DNA from: Methylibium rhizosphaerae
GTDB taxonomy: Bacteria; Pseudomonadota; Gammaproteobacteria; Burkholderiales; Burkholderiaceae_C
Reading direction: 5' to 3'
Assembly: GCF_006386545.1 (NCBI RefSeq)
Contig: NZ_SWAR01000004.1
Location: forward strand, 248,001 to 312,000
DNA: 64,000 bases
Shown here: in pieces, positions 27,055 through 35,826 of the stretch
Layout of the letters: the number at the start of each line of letters is the position of its first letter
How positions within the stretch are numbered: the first letter of the stretch is position 1
Translations under genes and position numbers: made by a program
Notes under the pieces: model-generated
Seen by the model: only the letters and a program-made list of their open reading frames with translations
Database searches by the model: none
What the model was told of the DNA's origin: nothing

Positions 27055-29124
27055 TCAGGGCAGGCTGGCGTCCGGTGCGGGCGCCGTCTCCGCACGGGGA
27101 GCAATCGCCGGGCCCAGCCGGGCCTTCAGCGACTGGGCGCTGCCGGTCAGCAGGGCCGAGTACACGGTCGCGTTGGACAGCACCTTCTTCACGTAGTCGC
27201 GGGTTTCGGAGAACGGGATGTTCTCGGCCCACGCCGCCGGCTCCAGCGGCGGGCCGTCGCGCCAGCGGCGCGAGCGGGCGGGGCCAGCGTTGTAGGCCGC
27301 GGTGGCCAGCGGCTGCGAGCCGCCGAAGTCGTCGAGCACGAGTCGCAGGTAGCTCGTGCCCAGCCGCAGGTTGGTGCCGGGGTCGGTGATCTGGCCGGGG
27401 CTGTAGGCCATGCCGACCTTGCGGGCCGTCCATTGCGCGGTGGCCGGCATCAGCTGCATCAGGCCGGACGCGCCCACGGCCGAGCGGGCATCGATCGCGA
27501 AGCGCGATTCCTGGCGGATGAGCCCGTACACGAAGGCGGCGTCGAGCCCCGCATCGCGCGCGGCACTCAGCACGTCGCGCCGGAAAGGCGTGGGGAAGCG
27601 CTGCTCGACGTCCACCTCCTGCTGCGTGCGCTCGCTGGTGTTGATGCAGCGGTCCCAGACCTCGCGCTCGCAGGCCAGCTGCGCGGCGGCCCGCAGCTCG
27701 CGGTCGTTCATGCCGCGCAGCGTGAAGTTCCATTCGCGCACGCCTTCGTTGCGCAGGCCCAGCGAAATGAGCGCGAGCGCCCGCGCCAGCCCGGGGGTTG
27801 CAAGCGCCCCGTTGCGTTCTTCCTCGGTCAGCGGCGCGGGCCTGGGCGGCAGCACGAAAGGCTGGCCCAGCTCTTCGGCGGCGAGCTTGCCGTAGAAGTT
27901 GACCTGGCGCGCCAGCGGCGAGAGAAGCTCGCGCGCCTGCTGCCTGAGGGCGTCGCCCTCTTGCGAGTCGCGTGCCAGTGCCAGCAGCGCCCTGGCCTTC
28001 CAGTACACCCAGGCCGGTTCGCGCTGCTCCTGAGGGCCCATCGCGTTGATGGCCTGCATCACCTGCTGCCACCGGCCGGCGCCGTTGTTGGCGCGCAGGC
28101 CCGAGCGCGCCTTCCAGGCCAGCATGTCCTCCGGCCCTTCGACGTCTTCTTCGGCGCCGCGCCGCGTGGTGGCCGCGCGCTGGTAGTAGCCGTCGGCGCT
28201 GGGCAGCAGCTTCATCGCCGCCTGCTTGGCCACGCTGTGCCAGACCCAGGCCACCGCCGCCGGGCCGAGGCGCGCCTGCAGTGTCTCGGCCCAGTGGCTC
28301 TCGAGCTGCACCGCGGCGCCGTCCGGGTCGCTGGCGCCCAGGCGGATCAGCGCCAGTGCCGCCAGCTCGGCCGCGGTGCGGTTGCGCGCATGCGCCTTGC
28401 GCACCAGATAGCGCGGCGGGCTTTCGAACAGCTCGTCCACCGCCTTGGCGGCCTCTTCGTCCACCAGGCCGGCGGCATGCCGCGCCGCGCGGGGACGGTT
28501 GTTCTCGGTGGCCGCGCGGGCCTTGCGCCACACGTCGCCCGGCCCCAGGCGCTGCGCTGCATACAGCGTGGTGGCCATCAGCGTGCAGCCGTCGTCGAGG
28601 TCGCGCTGGGCCATCCAGGCGGCGCGCGCCTCCTTCGTCACGTCGTCGCCGGCCTCGTGGCGCGCCAGCAGCGCATAGCAGGTGACCTCGCGATCGTCGT
28701 TCATGCGAAAGCGCGGGTATTCCTGCGCAACACCGCGCCAGTCGCGCCGGCGGCCCAGCTCGAGCAGCCAGTCGTTGCGCAGCCGGTCTTCGACATAGGT
28801 GCCGCCCCAGCGCGAATAGAACTCGTTGAGGTCGCTCTGGCTGGCTTCGCCCAGGCGGTTGCCGAGCTCCCAGTAGTCCACCCAGGAGGCCAGCGGGCTG
28901 CGCGCAGCGGCAGCCGCGGCGCGGGCCGCCGCGAGGCGGTTCCTGTCGCGCCGGCGAAGCGCGTCGCGCGCCTCGAGCACCACGTCGGCCCCCGCGACCG
29001 CAGCGCTGCCGGGGGCCTGCGCCCAGGCGGGTACCGGCGCGCCGGCGGACGCCATGAGCAGCACCGCACCGGCCAGAGCCCCGGCCCATGCGCAGGGCCG
29101 CAAGGCCTTGTTGTTTCCTGACAT
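27055..29124 (-). CDS. slt: Soluble lytic murein transglycosylase
   Basis: 689 residues from ATG at 29124, chosen over the GTG two codons upstream because of aggaa 6 bases before it. Signal peptide ending near PAWAQA. A long alpha-helical superhelix is followed by the Slt catalytic domain with GLIRQESRFAIDARSAVGAS (catalytic Glu in QESRF) and GLMQLMPATAQ. It cleaves peptidoglycan glycan strands to anhydromuropeptides in the periplasm, for turnover and insertion of envelope machines. Confidence 0.92.
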   Translation of the reverse strand: MSGNNKALRPCAWAGALAGAVLLMASAGAPVPAWAQAPGSAAVAGADVVLEARDALRRRDRNRLAAARAAAAAARSPLASWVDYWELGNRLGEASQSDLNEFYSRWGGTYVEDRLRNDWLLELGRRRDWRGVAQEYPRFRMNDDREVTCYALLARHEAGDDVTKEARAAWMAQRDLDDGCTLMATTLYAAQRLGPGDVWRKARAATENNRPRAARHAAGLVDEEAAKAVDELFESPPRYLVRKAHARNRTAAELAALALIRLGASDPDGAAVQLESHWAETLQARLGPAAVAWVWHSVAKQAAMKLLPSADGYYQRAATTRRGAEEDVEGPEDMLAWKARSGLRANNGAGRWQQVMQAINAMGPQEQREPAWVYWKARALLALARDSQEGDALRQQARELLSPLARQVNFYGKLAAEELGQPFVLPPRPAPLTEEERNGALATPGLARALALISLGLRNEGVREWNFTLRGMNDRELRAAAQLACEREVWDRCINTSERTQQEVDVEQRFPTPFRRDVLSAARDAGLDAAFVYGLIRQESRFAIDARSAVGASGLMQLMPATAQWTARKVGMAYSPGQITDPGTNLRLGTSYLRLVLDDFGGSQPLATAAYNAGPARSRRWRDGPPLEPAAWAENIPFSETRDYVKKVLSNATVYSALLTGSAQSLKARLGPAIAPRAETAPAPDASLP

Positions 29125-29266
29125 CGTCACTTCCTGATTCTTCGTCGTCTGCCCGCCTCACCGCGGTGCCACGGGCGTACGACCGTTGGCGTCGAATTTA
29201 CTCCTGCACCGCGTCTGTTCCGCCGGGTGAAGTCGGTCGTTGCACAACCTTTCATCCTGCGCAGCC

Positions 29267-29296
29267 GCAGTTCATCCGGCACCGCCCGCAGTTCAT
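29267..29296 (+). promoter_or_regulatory. Tandem LytTR-like binding sites
   Basis: GCAGTTCAT occurs at 29267-29275 and 29288-29296, separated by 12 bases (21-base repeat, two helical turns). Each matches 8 of 9 positions of the LytTR response-regulator consensus [TA][AC][CA]GTTN[AG][TG], whose sites occur as direct repeats 12-13 bases apart. A weak -10 (TAAAGT, 29330-29335) follows at activator distance. The match is by eye and a regulator is inferred. Confidence 0.45.
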
Positions 29297-29384
29297 CGCA
29301 ATCAACTCGCAGGAGCCCGGACCGCTGCCTAAAGTTCACTCCATCGACAAGCCCAACGGCTGCAACACCAGAAAGGACGACACC

Positions 29385-29702
29385 ATGAACCGCACGCTCA
29401 ACGCCTTGTTTGCCGTGGCCCTGACGCTGGCCACCCTGGCACTGGCCTTGGCGCCTGCCATTCAGGCGCCGCAGACCCTGGACGCCGGCCGTTCGCTCGA
29501 CCAGGTGCGCACCATCGACCCGCCGCTGGTGGAAATTGCCGGCAAGCGACTGACCGAACCGGCCGCCGCCCCGGCGTCGAAGTCTCAACGCGTGGTGCAG
29601 CTGCCGCCCGTCGAGATCCGCGCCTCGCGCGGCGACGTGGCCCTGGCAGCCGGCGGCCAGTTCGAGGGCCAGCCGCTGATGGCCTCGAAGCGTTCCGATT
29701 GA
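29385..29702 (+). CDS. Small exported protein of unknown function
   Basis: 105 residues from ATG at 29385. A hydrophobic N-terminus (NALFAVALTLATLALALAPA) looks like a signal peptide. The mature part is Ala/Pro-rich, with a twice-used VEI motif (DPPLVEIAG, LPPVEIRAS). I know no family. Its 260-base upstream region carries LytTR-like sites and it has its own terminator, so it is a monocistronic, probably regulated gene. Confidence 0.6.
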   Translation: MNRTLNALFAVALTLATLALALAPAIQAPQTLDAGRSLDQVRTIDPPLVEIAGKRLTEPAAAPASKSQRVVQLPPVEIRASRGDVALAAGGQFEGQPLMASKRSD

Positions 29703-29757
29703 GCCGGGATCGAACGAAGGTTGATCGATAGACCCCTACCCATCGGGTCTAGCTTCA

Positions 29758-29791
29758 GGGGCGGCTGCGGAGAGCGAGCCGCCCTTTTTTT
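29758..29791 (+). terminator. Rho-independent terminator
   Basis: GGGCGGCT (29758-29765) pairs with AGCCGCCC (29777-29784), followed by seven Ts. It ends the small exported protein gene; the T-tract runs up to the stop codon of the convergent LysR gene. Confidence 0.85.
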
Positions 29792-30780
29792 CAGTCTTCC
29801 TCGCCCGGACCTTCGGGCTCGACCAGCTCGCCCACGGCCGCCCGCGTCAGCGCGCCCTGTTCCCTCACCCATTCGGCGAACTGGCACACCTCCGGCCGGT
29901 GGCGACTGTGCTGGGTCACCACGAGCCAATACGCGAAAGGGCTGTGGATGCGGCCGTCGATACCGAACGGCTCCACCAGCTCGCCGCGCTGCAGCTGCTC
30001 GGCCACCAGGCCCACACGGGCGAGCGCCACGCCCTGCCCGGCCAGCGCGCTTTGCACCTGCTGGTAGGTGAAGTTGAGGTAGATCCAGCTGCGCGGCTCC
30101 AGCTGCGCCTCGCCCTGCTTGGCCAGCCAGTGCCGCCAGCTCAGGAATTCGGCTCCCGGCCGGTGGTCGTCCTCCTCGAGCAGCGTGTGGCGGGCGAGGT
30201 CCGCCGGTCGCTGCAGTGCCGGCACCTGCCCCGCGGCCGCCTGCGCGGCGAGCCAGGGGCTGATGGCCGGGGTGAGCGTTTCGCCGAACAGCCGGATCGC
30301 TCCCTCGGGCGCCTTCAGCGGGCTGGTGTAGCGCAGGGCGATGTCGACCTCCGGGTCGTCGAGCGCCACCAGCTGGTCGCTCGCGGCCACCCGGATGTCG
30401 ATGTCGGGGTGGGCGCGCTGGAACGCCTCGAGCCGCGGAATGAGCCACAACGAGCCGAACGAGGCGAAGGTGGTGACGTTGACCACACGCCGCCCCCGCG
30501 CCTGGCGGATCTGGCGCACGGACGCGTCCAGCCGGTCGAGCGCCGGCACCACCGCCCGCAGCAGCGCCTCTCCCGGGCCGGTGAGTTCGACATGCCGGGT
30601 GCCGCGCGAAAACAGCGGCGCGCCGAGTTCGTCTTCCAGGCTCTTGATCTGCCGGCTGATGGCCGACTGCGTGAGGCTCAGCTCTTCAGCCGCCGCACGG
30701 AAGTTGAGCAGCCGAGCCACCGCCTCGAAGGCGCGGATCGGCCCGACGTCCAGCGGACGCCTGCGCACTGTGTTGTTCAC
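29791..30780 (-). CDS. LysR family transcriptional regulator (GcvA-like)
   Basis: 329 residues. N-terminal winged helix-turn-helix (LRAFEAVARLLNFRAAAEELSLTQ is the LysR pattern; recognition SAISRQIKSLEDELGAPLF) and a C-terminal type 2 periplasmic-binding effector domain (NVTTFASFGSLWLIPRLEAF, FGIDGRIHSPFAYWLV), as in the GcvA/AmpR branch. It is divergent from the DUF2917 gene, which is its most likely neighbouring target. The effector is unknown. Confidence 0.92.
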   Translation of the reverse strand: MNNTVRRRPLDVGPIRAFEAVARLLNFRAAAEELSLTQSAISRQIKSLEDELGAPLFSRGTRHVELTGPGEALLRAVVPALDRLDASVRQIRQARGRRVVNVTTFASFGSLWLIPRLEAFQRAHPDIDIRVAASDQLVALDDPEVDIALRYTSPLKAPEGAIRLFGETLTPAISPWLAAQAAAGQVPALQRPADLARHTLLEEDDHRPGAEFLSWRHWLAKQGEAQLEPRSWIYLNFTYQQVQSALAGQGVALARVGLVAEQLQRGELVEPFGIDGRIHSPFAYWLVVTQHSRHRPEVCQFAEWVREQGALTRAAVGELVEPEGPGEED

Positions 30781-30900
30781 CCCCAGCCCCTCTCACTCAT
30801 GCTCAATGCTCATCAATTCGTCGCCCCGATCTCATTGGACCGCAGCCCGCCCCTCGCCGAAGATTCACCCATACAACAACGCAGCAACCAGGAGATCGAG

Positions 30901-31341
30901 ATGAGCACCACGTCCATGAACGAATTGCAACAATCGAGCGGCGCAGTGTGGCAACTGGCGCCGGGCCGGTCAAGCACCCTGCGGGCAGCTTCCCGCACCC
31001 GCTGGCTGCGTGTGAGCGAGGGCCGGTTGTGGGTCACCGCCAACGGCCGCCTCGGCGGCGCCGTGCCCGACGACGCCTGGGTGCTGCCCGGCCAGGTGCT
31101 GGAAGTCCCGGCCGGCGTGGAAGCCGTGCTCGAGGGTTGGCCGCAGGCCAGCTTCCAGGTGCTGGAGGCTGCACCGGCCACCCGCCGGCACTACTTCGCC
31201 TTGCGTGCGGCCGGCCGCCTGGCCGGCGGCTTCCTGGCCGCCTTCGCGGAGCGCGCCCGCACCGCGGCTTCGAGCGCCAGCCTCGCCCAAGGCTGCATCA
31301 GGGCGGGCGACTCCATGGCCTCCTGCGGCGGCGTCCAGTAG
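30901..31341 (+). CDS. DUF2917 domain protein
   Basis: 146 residues from ATG at 30901, with ribosome binding site aggag 6 bases upstream. The core WQLAPGRSSTLRAASRTRWLRVSEGRLWVTANG is the compact cupin-like DUF2917 motif. The function is unknown; in Betaproteobacteria such genes often lie beside a LysR/GcvA regulator, as here. The last 151 bases overlap, in antisense, the TfoX-domain gene, and the residues there look low-complexity. Confidence 0.75.
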   Translation: MSTTSMNELQQSSGAVWQLAPGRSSTLRAASRTRWLRVSEGRLWVTANGRLGGAVPDDAWVLPGQVLEVPAGVEAVLEGWPQASFQVLEAAPATRRHYFALRAAGRLAGGFLAAFAERARTAASSASLAQGCIRAGDSMASCGGVQ

Positions 31342-31589
31342 CTCATCGTCACCGGCTTGCCCTTGCCGTCGTAGACGAAGGGCTCGCAGCCTGCCTCGCG
31401 CCAGCGGGGCAGGCTTTGTTCATCGGTCTTCAGGTAGAGCCGCTCATAGGCGATGAGGCCGATCATCACGCCGTCGAGATAGATGCCGTGGCCGCCGAAC
31501 ATGCGGCGCGCGCTGCACGGCCCGAGAGGCGCGAGCAGCTCCAGGCAGTAGGCAGCGAATTCATCACGGCGCGGTGGTGCGAGGCTCAT
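31191..31589 (-). CDS. TfoX N-terminal domain protein
   Basis: 132 residues from ATG at 31589. FAAYCLELLAPLGPCSARRMFGGHGIYLDGVMIGLIAYERLYLKTDE is the TfoX N-terminal domain found in competence regulator TfoX/Sxy and in stand-alone small proteins. The C-terminus is an Ala/Arg/Lys/Pro tail that may bind nucleic acid. Without the C-terminal TfoX domain its role is unclear. The 3' end overlaps the convergent DUF2917 gene. Confidence 0.8.
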   Translation of the reverse strand: MSLAPPRRDEFAAYCLELLAPLGPCSARRMFGGHGIYLDGVMIGLIAYERLYLKTDEQSLPRWREAGCEPFVYDGKGKPVTMSYWTPPQEAMESPALMQPWARLALEAAVRARSAKAARKPPARRPAARKAK

Positions 31590-31734
31590 GGGCGCGCTTG
31601 ATACCACAGCGCGACCCGCTGCGGTGCTGCCCCTGCGCCGCCGCGGTCTTGCGCGGCCCACCGGCAAGCCGCTGCCAGCGGCCGTAACGTAGCGCCCCCC
31701 AACGAACCCCGTATCAACAACAAGGAGAGGGATC

Positions 31735-32712
31735 ATGCTGCACGAACGACTCATGTCCTGGACGCGCGGCGCTGTCGCCGCGTGCCTGCTGGCCGCCGCC
31801 GGCACGGCGATCGCCGAAGCCCCCCAGCAGAAGACCCAGGTGCCCGGCTGGTATCGCACGATGGTGGGCGACTTCGAGGTGACCGCGCTGTACGACGGCT
31901 ACATCGACCTCGACCCGGCCGCACTGCTCAAGTTCACGAGGCCCGGCGAGATCCGGCGCGGCATGGACCGCAACTTTCTTTCCGGCAAGACCATCCAGAC
32001 CTCGGTCAACGGCTACCTCGTCAACACCGGCCAGCAACTGATCCTGGTGGACGCCGGTGCGCAGCAGATGTTCGGCCCCACGCTGGGCAAGCTGGCCGAC
32101 AACCTCAAGGCCGCCGGCTACGACCCGGCCCAGGTCGACCTCGTGCTGATCACCCACCTGCATGCCGACCACGTGGGCGGCGTGCTGGCAGCCGACGGCC
32201 AGCCGCTGTTCCCCAAGGCGCAGGTCATGGTCACCCAGCCGGAGGCCGACTTCTGGCTGAGCGACGCAAAGATGCAGGCTGCGCCGAAGGAGATGCAGGG
32301 CTTCTTCCAGATGGCCAAGACGGCGGTGGCGCCCTACCAGGCAGCCGGCCGCGTGAAGCTGTTCGCCCCCAACGAGCAGATCGCCCCCGGCGTGAAGGCG
32401 GTGGCCACCGGCCACACGCCCGGCCACAGCAGCTACCTGTTCGAGTCCAAGGGCCAGAAGATGCTGGTGCTGGGCGACATGGTGCACATCGGCGCGGTGC
32501 AGTTCGCACGGCCCGAGGTGGCGATGGCCTTCGACACCGACAACCAGCCGGCCATTGCTTCGCGCAAGACGGTGTGGGCCCAGGCCGCCAAGGAGAAGTG
32601 GCTGCTGGCGGGCGCGCACGTGAGCTTCCCGGGCCTCGGCCACCTGCGCGCCGAAGGTCGCGGCTTTGCGTGGGTTCCGGTGGACTACTCGCCGATCCGC
32701 AGCGACAAGTAG
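31735..32712 (+). CDS. Exported metallo-beta-lactamase-fold hydrolase
   Basis: 325 residues with ribosome binding site aaggag and a signal peptide (cleavage near AIAEA). The HLHADH motif (in LITHLHADHVGGVLA), a downstream GHTPGHSS and LGDMVH provide the two-zinc site of the MBL fold. Layout and length resemble the exported lactonase-like MBL proteins that include some quorum-quenching enzymes. The substrate is not determinable. It is transcribed alone. Confidence 0.87.
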   Translation: MLHERLMSWTRGAVAACLLAAAGTAIAEAPQQKTQVPGWYRTMVGDFEVTALYDGYIDLDPAALLKFTRPGEIRRGMDRNFLSGKTIQTSVNGYLVNTGQQLILVDAGAQQMFGPTLGKLADNLKAAGYDPAQVDLVLITHLHADHVGGVLAADGQPLFPKAQVMVTQPEADFWLSDAKMQAAPKEMQGFFQMAKTAVAPYQAAGRVKLFAPNEQIAPGVKAVATGHTPGHSSYLFESKGQKMLVLGDMVHIGAVQFARPEVAMAFDTDNQPAIASRKTVWAQAAKEKWLLAGAHVSFPGLGHLRAEGRGFAWVPVDYSPIRSDK

Positions 32713-32722
32713 GGCTCGCGGA

Positions 32723-33097
32723 TCACTCCCGCAGCCGGCCCAGCGCCTGCATGAGCCAGGGCCCGCTCGCCACCGCGGGCGCCTGGCCGCAACGCACCTG
32801 GTAGGGCCGGCCGGTCGTGCTGCTGCGCGTAGCGGCAAGCTCGATGAAGCTCTCGGCGCTGGGCACCAGCCCGCGCTCGGCGAGCGCGCGGTACTTGCGC
32901 TCGATGTGAGCCCGTGCCGCCGGCGCCTCGTGCCATTGCCCGTTGCGCTCGAAGCTGCAGCCTGAACGCTCGATGTGGCCGAGCAGCGCAGAGATCTCGC
33001 GCGCCGCTGTCGGCGGCGTGGCCTGCTGGGCCGCCGCAAGCCCGGTGCCGCAGACCAGCGCCAGCAGGGCCAGGCTTTGAATCAGACGTCGTGCCAT
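32723..33097 (-). CDS. YfeK-like (DUF5329) exported protein
   Basis: 124 residues from ATG at 33097. Signal peptide (ALLALVCGTGLAAAQ) and the family pattern GCSFERNGQWHEAPAARAHIERKYR...SAESFIELAATRSS...GRPYQVRCG. Its two cysteines could form a disulphide. The function is unknown. It starts 4 bases after the upstream MBL-fold gene, with which it is probably co-transcribed. Confidence 0.82.
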   Translation of the reverse strand: MARRLIQSLALLALVCGTGLAAAQQATPPTAAREISALLGHIERSGCSFERNGQWHEAPAARAHIERKYRALAERGLVPSAESFIELAATRSSTTGRPYQVRCGQAPAVASGPWLMQALGRLRE

Positions 33098-33101
33098 CGC
33101 G

Positions 33102-34205
33102 TTATCTCGGGTTTCCGGTGGACGCCCGCGTTGCGGCAACTGCCGCGCCCGCCGCGTCGAGTGGTCTCGTCTCGCCGATCGCCATCACCCACATGCCGTC
33201 GTCTTCGAGCCCGGCAGCGCGCCCGGCTGCGCGGAATCGCTGCGGCGGCTCGAAGGGCGGCTCGGTGCTCAGCACGATGGTGCCCCAATGCATGGCCACC
33301 GCCCGGCGGGCCTGCAAATCGCGGGCGATCGCCACCGCCTCTTCCGGGTTCACGTGCACGTGGCCCATCATCTGCCGAGGTTCATAGGCGCCGATCGGCA
33401 CCAGCGCCACGTCCACCGGCCCGATGCTTTCGCGCAGCGCCTTGAAGGCGGTGGGGTGGTAGGCCGTGTCGCCGGCAAAGAAGATGCGCTGCGAGGGTGC
33501 CTCCAGCACATAGCCGGCCCACAGCGTGGTGTCGTGATCGAACAGCCCGCGGCCGGAGAAATGGACCACAGGCGCCGCCGCCACGCGCAAGGCTCCGACC
33601 TCCAGCGACTCGCCCCAGCGCAGCTCGTGCACCTCCAGGAAGCCCAGGCCGCGCACCAACGGCCCCACGCCGCTGGGCACGACCAGCCGTGCCGAGTCCT
33701 TGCCCGGCAGGCGCTGCAGGGTGCGCAGGTCGAGGTGGTCGTAGTGGTTGTGCGAGATCACCACCACGTCGACCGGCGGCAGGTCCTCGGCTGCGAGGCC
33801 GGGGCCGGCAAACCGTTTCGGCCCGATGCTGGAGAACGGCGATGCGGCCTCGCTCAGGAACGGATCGGTCAGCACCACCTTGCCGCCCACGCGCAACAGG
33901 AACGAGGCGTGTCCGAGCCAGGTGAGGCTGTCGCGGGCATCGCGCTGCTGCGCCGACAGGCCCGCCAGCGCCGCTTCGCGCGGCACCACATGCCCGGCCG
34001 GCGCCGGCGGCTGCGTCTGCTCGCGACTGGCGGTGATGAACCCCCACCACAGCGACGCCACGTCCCGCCAGCTCGACTGGTCGGGCGGGCTGCCCTCGGG
34101 GTTCTGCCAGCGGTCGCCGGGCGAGGCGCAGGCCACCTGCAGGCAGGCGAGCCCAGCGGCCAGCGTCGAGCGGATGAGTGCAGGCGGGCGCAGCAGGTTC
34201 TTCAT
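33102..34205 (-). CDS. Metallo-beta-lactamase-fold lipoprotein (NAPE-PLD/UlaG-like)
   Basis: 367 residues. N-terminal signal with lipobox-like LQVAC. The domain has TWLGHASFLLRVGGKVVLTDPFLSE and the zinc motif ISHNHYDHLD, then FAGDTAYHPTAFKAL and VPIGAYEPRQMMGHVHVNPEEA, as in bacterial NAPE-phospholipase D-like hydrolases. It probably acts on a phospholipid or lactone-type substrate in the periplasm. Two unrelated MBL-fold genes flank the DUF5329 gene. Confidence 0.85.
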   Translation of the reverse strand: MKNLLRPPALIRSTLAAGLACLQVACASPGDRWQNPEGSPPDQSSWRDVASLWWGFITASREQTQPPAPAGHVVPREAALAGLSAQQRDARDSLTWLGHASFLLRVGGKVVLTDPFLSEAASPFSSIGPKRFAGPGLAAEDLPPVDVVVISHNHYDHLDLRTLQRLPGKDSARLVVPSGVGPLVRGLGFLEVHELRWGESLEVGALRVAAAPVVHFSGRGLFDHDTTLWAGYVLEAPSQRIFFAGDTAYHPTAFKALRESIGPVDVALVPIGAYEPRQMMGHVHVNPEEAVAIARDLQARRAVAMHWGTIVLSTEPPFEPPQRFRAAGRAAGLEDDGMWVMAIGETRPLDAAGAAVAATRASTGNPR

Positions 34206-34350
34206 GGCGGTCGGCTCGGGTTGGCACCGGAGCCCGCATGCTGCGCGGCCATGTTTATGAACTCTTTGGCGGGCAGCGCGGGCACAATGGCGCGGCGCAG
34301 CACTGCCGCGCCGTCACCCGTGCCTGCGTATCGAGACCACCGGAACCGCG

Positions 34351-34971
34351 ATGACCCTGCCGTTCGACCCCACCAAGCCGACCCGCGACAAGGCCACGAT
34401 GCGCAAGCTGCTGCAGGCCGAACGCCAGTCGATGATGGACCGGCTGCACCGCGCCGACCAGCTGCAGGACGTGCTGCGCATCTGGCTGGCGTCACGGCCC
34501 GACGTCACCGTGGGCGCCTACTGGCCCATCAAGGGCGAATTCGATCCGCTGCCGGCGCTCTACCGCTGGACCGAGGGCGCCGGCAAGGGTGAAGAAGGCG
34601 CCGGCCCGCCCCGGCGCATCGGGCTGCCGGTGATCAACCGCGAGACCAGGCAGTTGCGGTTCCACGCCTGGTACCCCGGCTGCCCGATGGAAAACGATGC
34701 CTTCGACATTCCCAAGCCCAAGGGCACCGACGTGCTGCTGCCCACGCTGCTGCTGGTGCCGTGCGTGGGCTTCGGGCCGAAGGGCGTGCGGCTGGGCTAT
34801 GGCGGCGGCTTCTACGACCGCACGCTGGCGGCGCTGACCCCGCGGCCCTACACGGTGGGCGTGGGCTATGCGCACGGCTATGTGCCGTGGCTGGAGGCTG
34901 AGGTGCATGACGTGCCGCTGGACGCCATGCTTACCGAGGAGGGGGTGGCCTGGGAGCGTGAGGGCCCGTGA
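34351..34971 (+). CDS. 5-formyltetrahydrofolate cyclo-ligase
   Basis: 206 residues. ATP-grasp-like MTHFS fold with RKLLQAERQ near the start, YWPIKGEFDP (folate side) and GYGGGFYDRTLAAL (ATP phosphate loop), the family hallmark. It converts 5-formyl-THF to 5,10-methenyl-THF, feeding the one-carbon pool used by MetF, encoded convergently five bases away. No 6S RNA, which often precedes this gene in gammaproteobacteria, is apparent in the 145-base upstream region. Confidence 0.93.
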   Translation: MTLPFDPTKPTRDKATMRKLLQAERQSMMDRLHRADQLQDVLRIWLASRPDVTVGAYWPIKGEFDPLPALYRWTEGAGKGEEGAGPPRRIGLPVINRETRQLRFHAWYPGCPMENDAFDIPKPKGTDVLLPTLLLVPCVGFGPKGVRLGYGGGFYDRTLAALTPRPYTVGVGYAHGYVPWLEAEVHDVPLDAMLTEEGVAWEREGP

Positions 34972-34975
34972 CGGG

Positions 34976-35821
34976 CTACCACCCCAGCCGCTTGCAGATC
35001 TCGATCGTGGCCGTGGCTTGGTTCATCGCGTAGAAGTGGATCCCCGGCACGCCCGCCGCACGCAGCTTCTCGCACAGCTGGCTCACCACGTCCAGGCCGA
35101 AGGCCTGGATCGACGCCTTGTCGTCGCCGAAGCTCTCGAGCCGCAGGCGGATCCAGCGCGGGATCTCGGCGCCGCAGGCTTCTGAAAAGCGGATCAGCTG
35201 CGACGAGTTGGTGATGGGCATGATGCCCGGCACGATCGGCACCTCGACGCCGGCCTTGCGGGCGTCGTCCACGAAGCGGAAGAAGGCGTCGCTGTTGAAG
35301 AAGTACTGGGTGATGGCCGAGCTGGCACCGGCCCTGACCTTGGTGACGAAGGCCTTCAGGTCGGCCTCCGGCGAGCGGGCCTGCGGGTGCACTTCGGGGT
35401 AGGCGGCCACCTCGATGTGGAAGTGGTCGCCGGTCTCGGCACGGATGAAGGCGACGAGGTCGCTCGCATAGCGGAACTCGCCGAAGCCGCCGTAGCCGGA
35501 GGGCAGGTCGCCGCGCAGCGCGACGATGCGGCGGATGCCGGCGGTGCGAAAGCCCGCCAGCTGCTCGCGGATGCTGTCGCGGCTCGCGCCGATGCACGAG
35601 AAGTGCGGTGCGCCCGCCACGCCCTCGGCAATGATCTCGCGCACCGTGGCGAGCGTGCCGCTCTGGGTGGAGCCTCCGGCGCCATAGGTCACCGAGCAGA
35701 ACTCCGGTTTGAGCACGTAGAGCTGCTGGCGCACGCCGCGCAGCTTCTCGACGCCCTCCGGCGTCTTCGGCGGAAAGAACTCGATGCTGATGGGCAGGCG
35801 GCCCGCGGTGTTGTCGTTCAT
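34976..35821 (-). CDS. metF: Methylenetetrahydrofolate reductase
   Basis: 281 residues from ATG at 35821. SIEFFPPKTPEGVEKL, VTYGAGGSTQ, ALRGDLPSGYGGFG and ITQYFFN are the conserved TIM-barrel FAD-binding motifs. It makes 5-methyl-THF for methionine synthesis. It begins five bases after the tlyA stop and is downstream of the SAH-riboswitch-controlled ahcY and of tlyA, so it may share that regulation, as is common in Betaproteobacteria. Confidence 0.96.
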   Translation of the reverse strand: MNDNTAGRLPISIEFFPPKTPEGVEKLRGVRQQLYVLKPEFCSVTYGAGGSTQSGTLATVREIIAEGVAGAPHFSCIGASRDSIREQLAGFRTAGIRRIVALRGDLPSGYGGFGEFRYASDLVAFIRAETGDHFHIEVAAYPEVHPQARSPEADLKAFVTKVRAGASSAITQYFFNSDAFFRFVDDARKAGVEVPIVPGIMPITNSSQLIRFSEACGAEIPRWIRLRLESFGDDKASIQAFGLDVVSQLCEKLRAAGVPGIHFYAMNQATATIEICKRLGW

Positions 35822-35826
35822 CGCTC

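Noticed and set aside
34206-34350. 6S RNA upstream of the 5-formyl-THF cyclo-ligase
   Set aside because: No long rod-like helix with a central bubble can be drawn in this 145-base gap.
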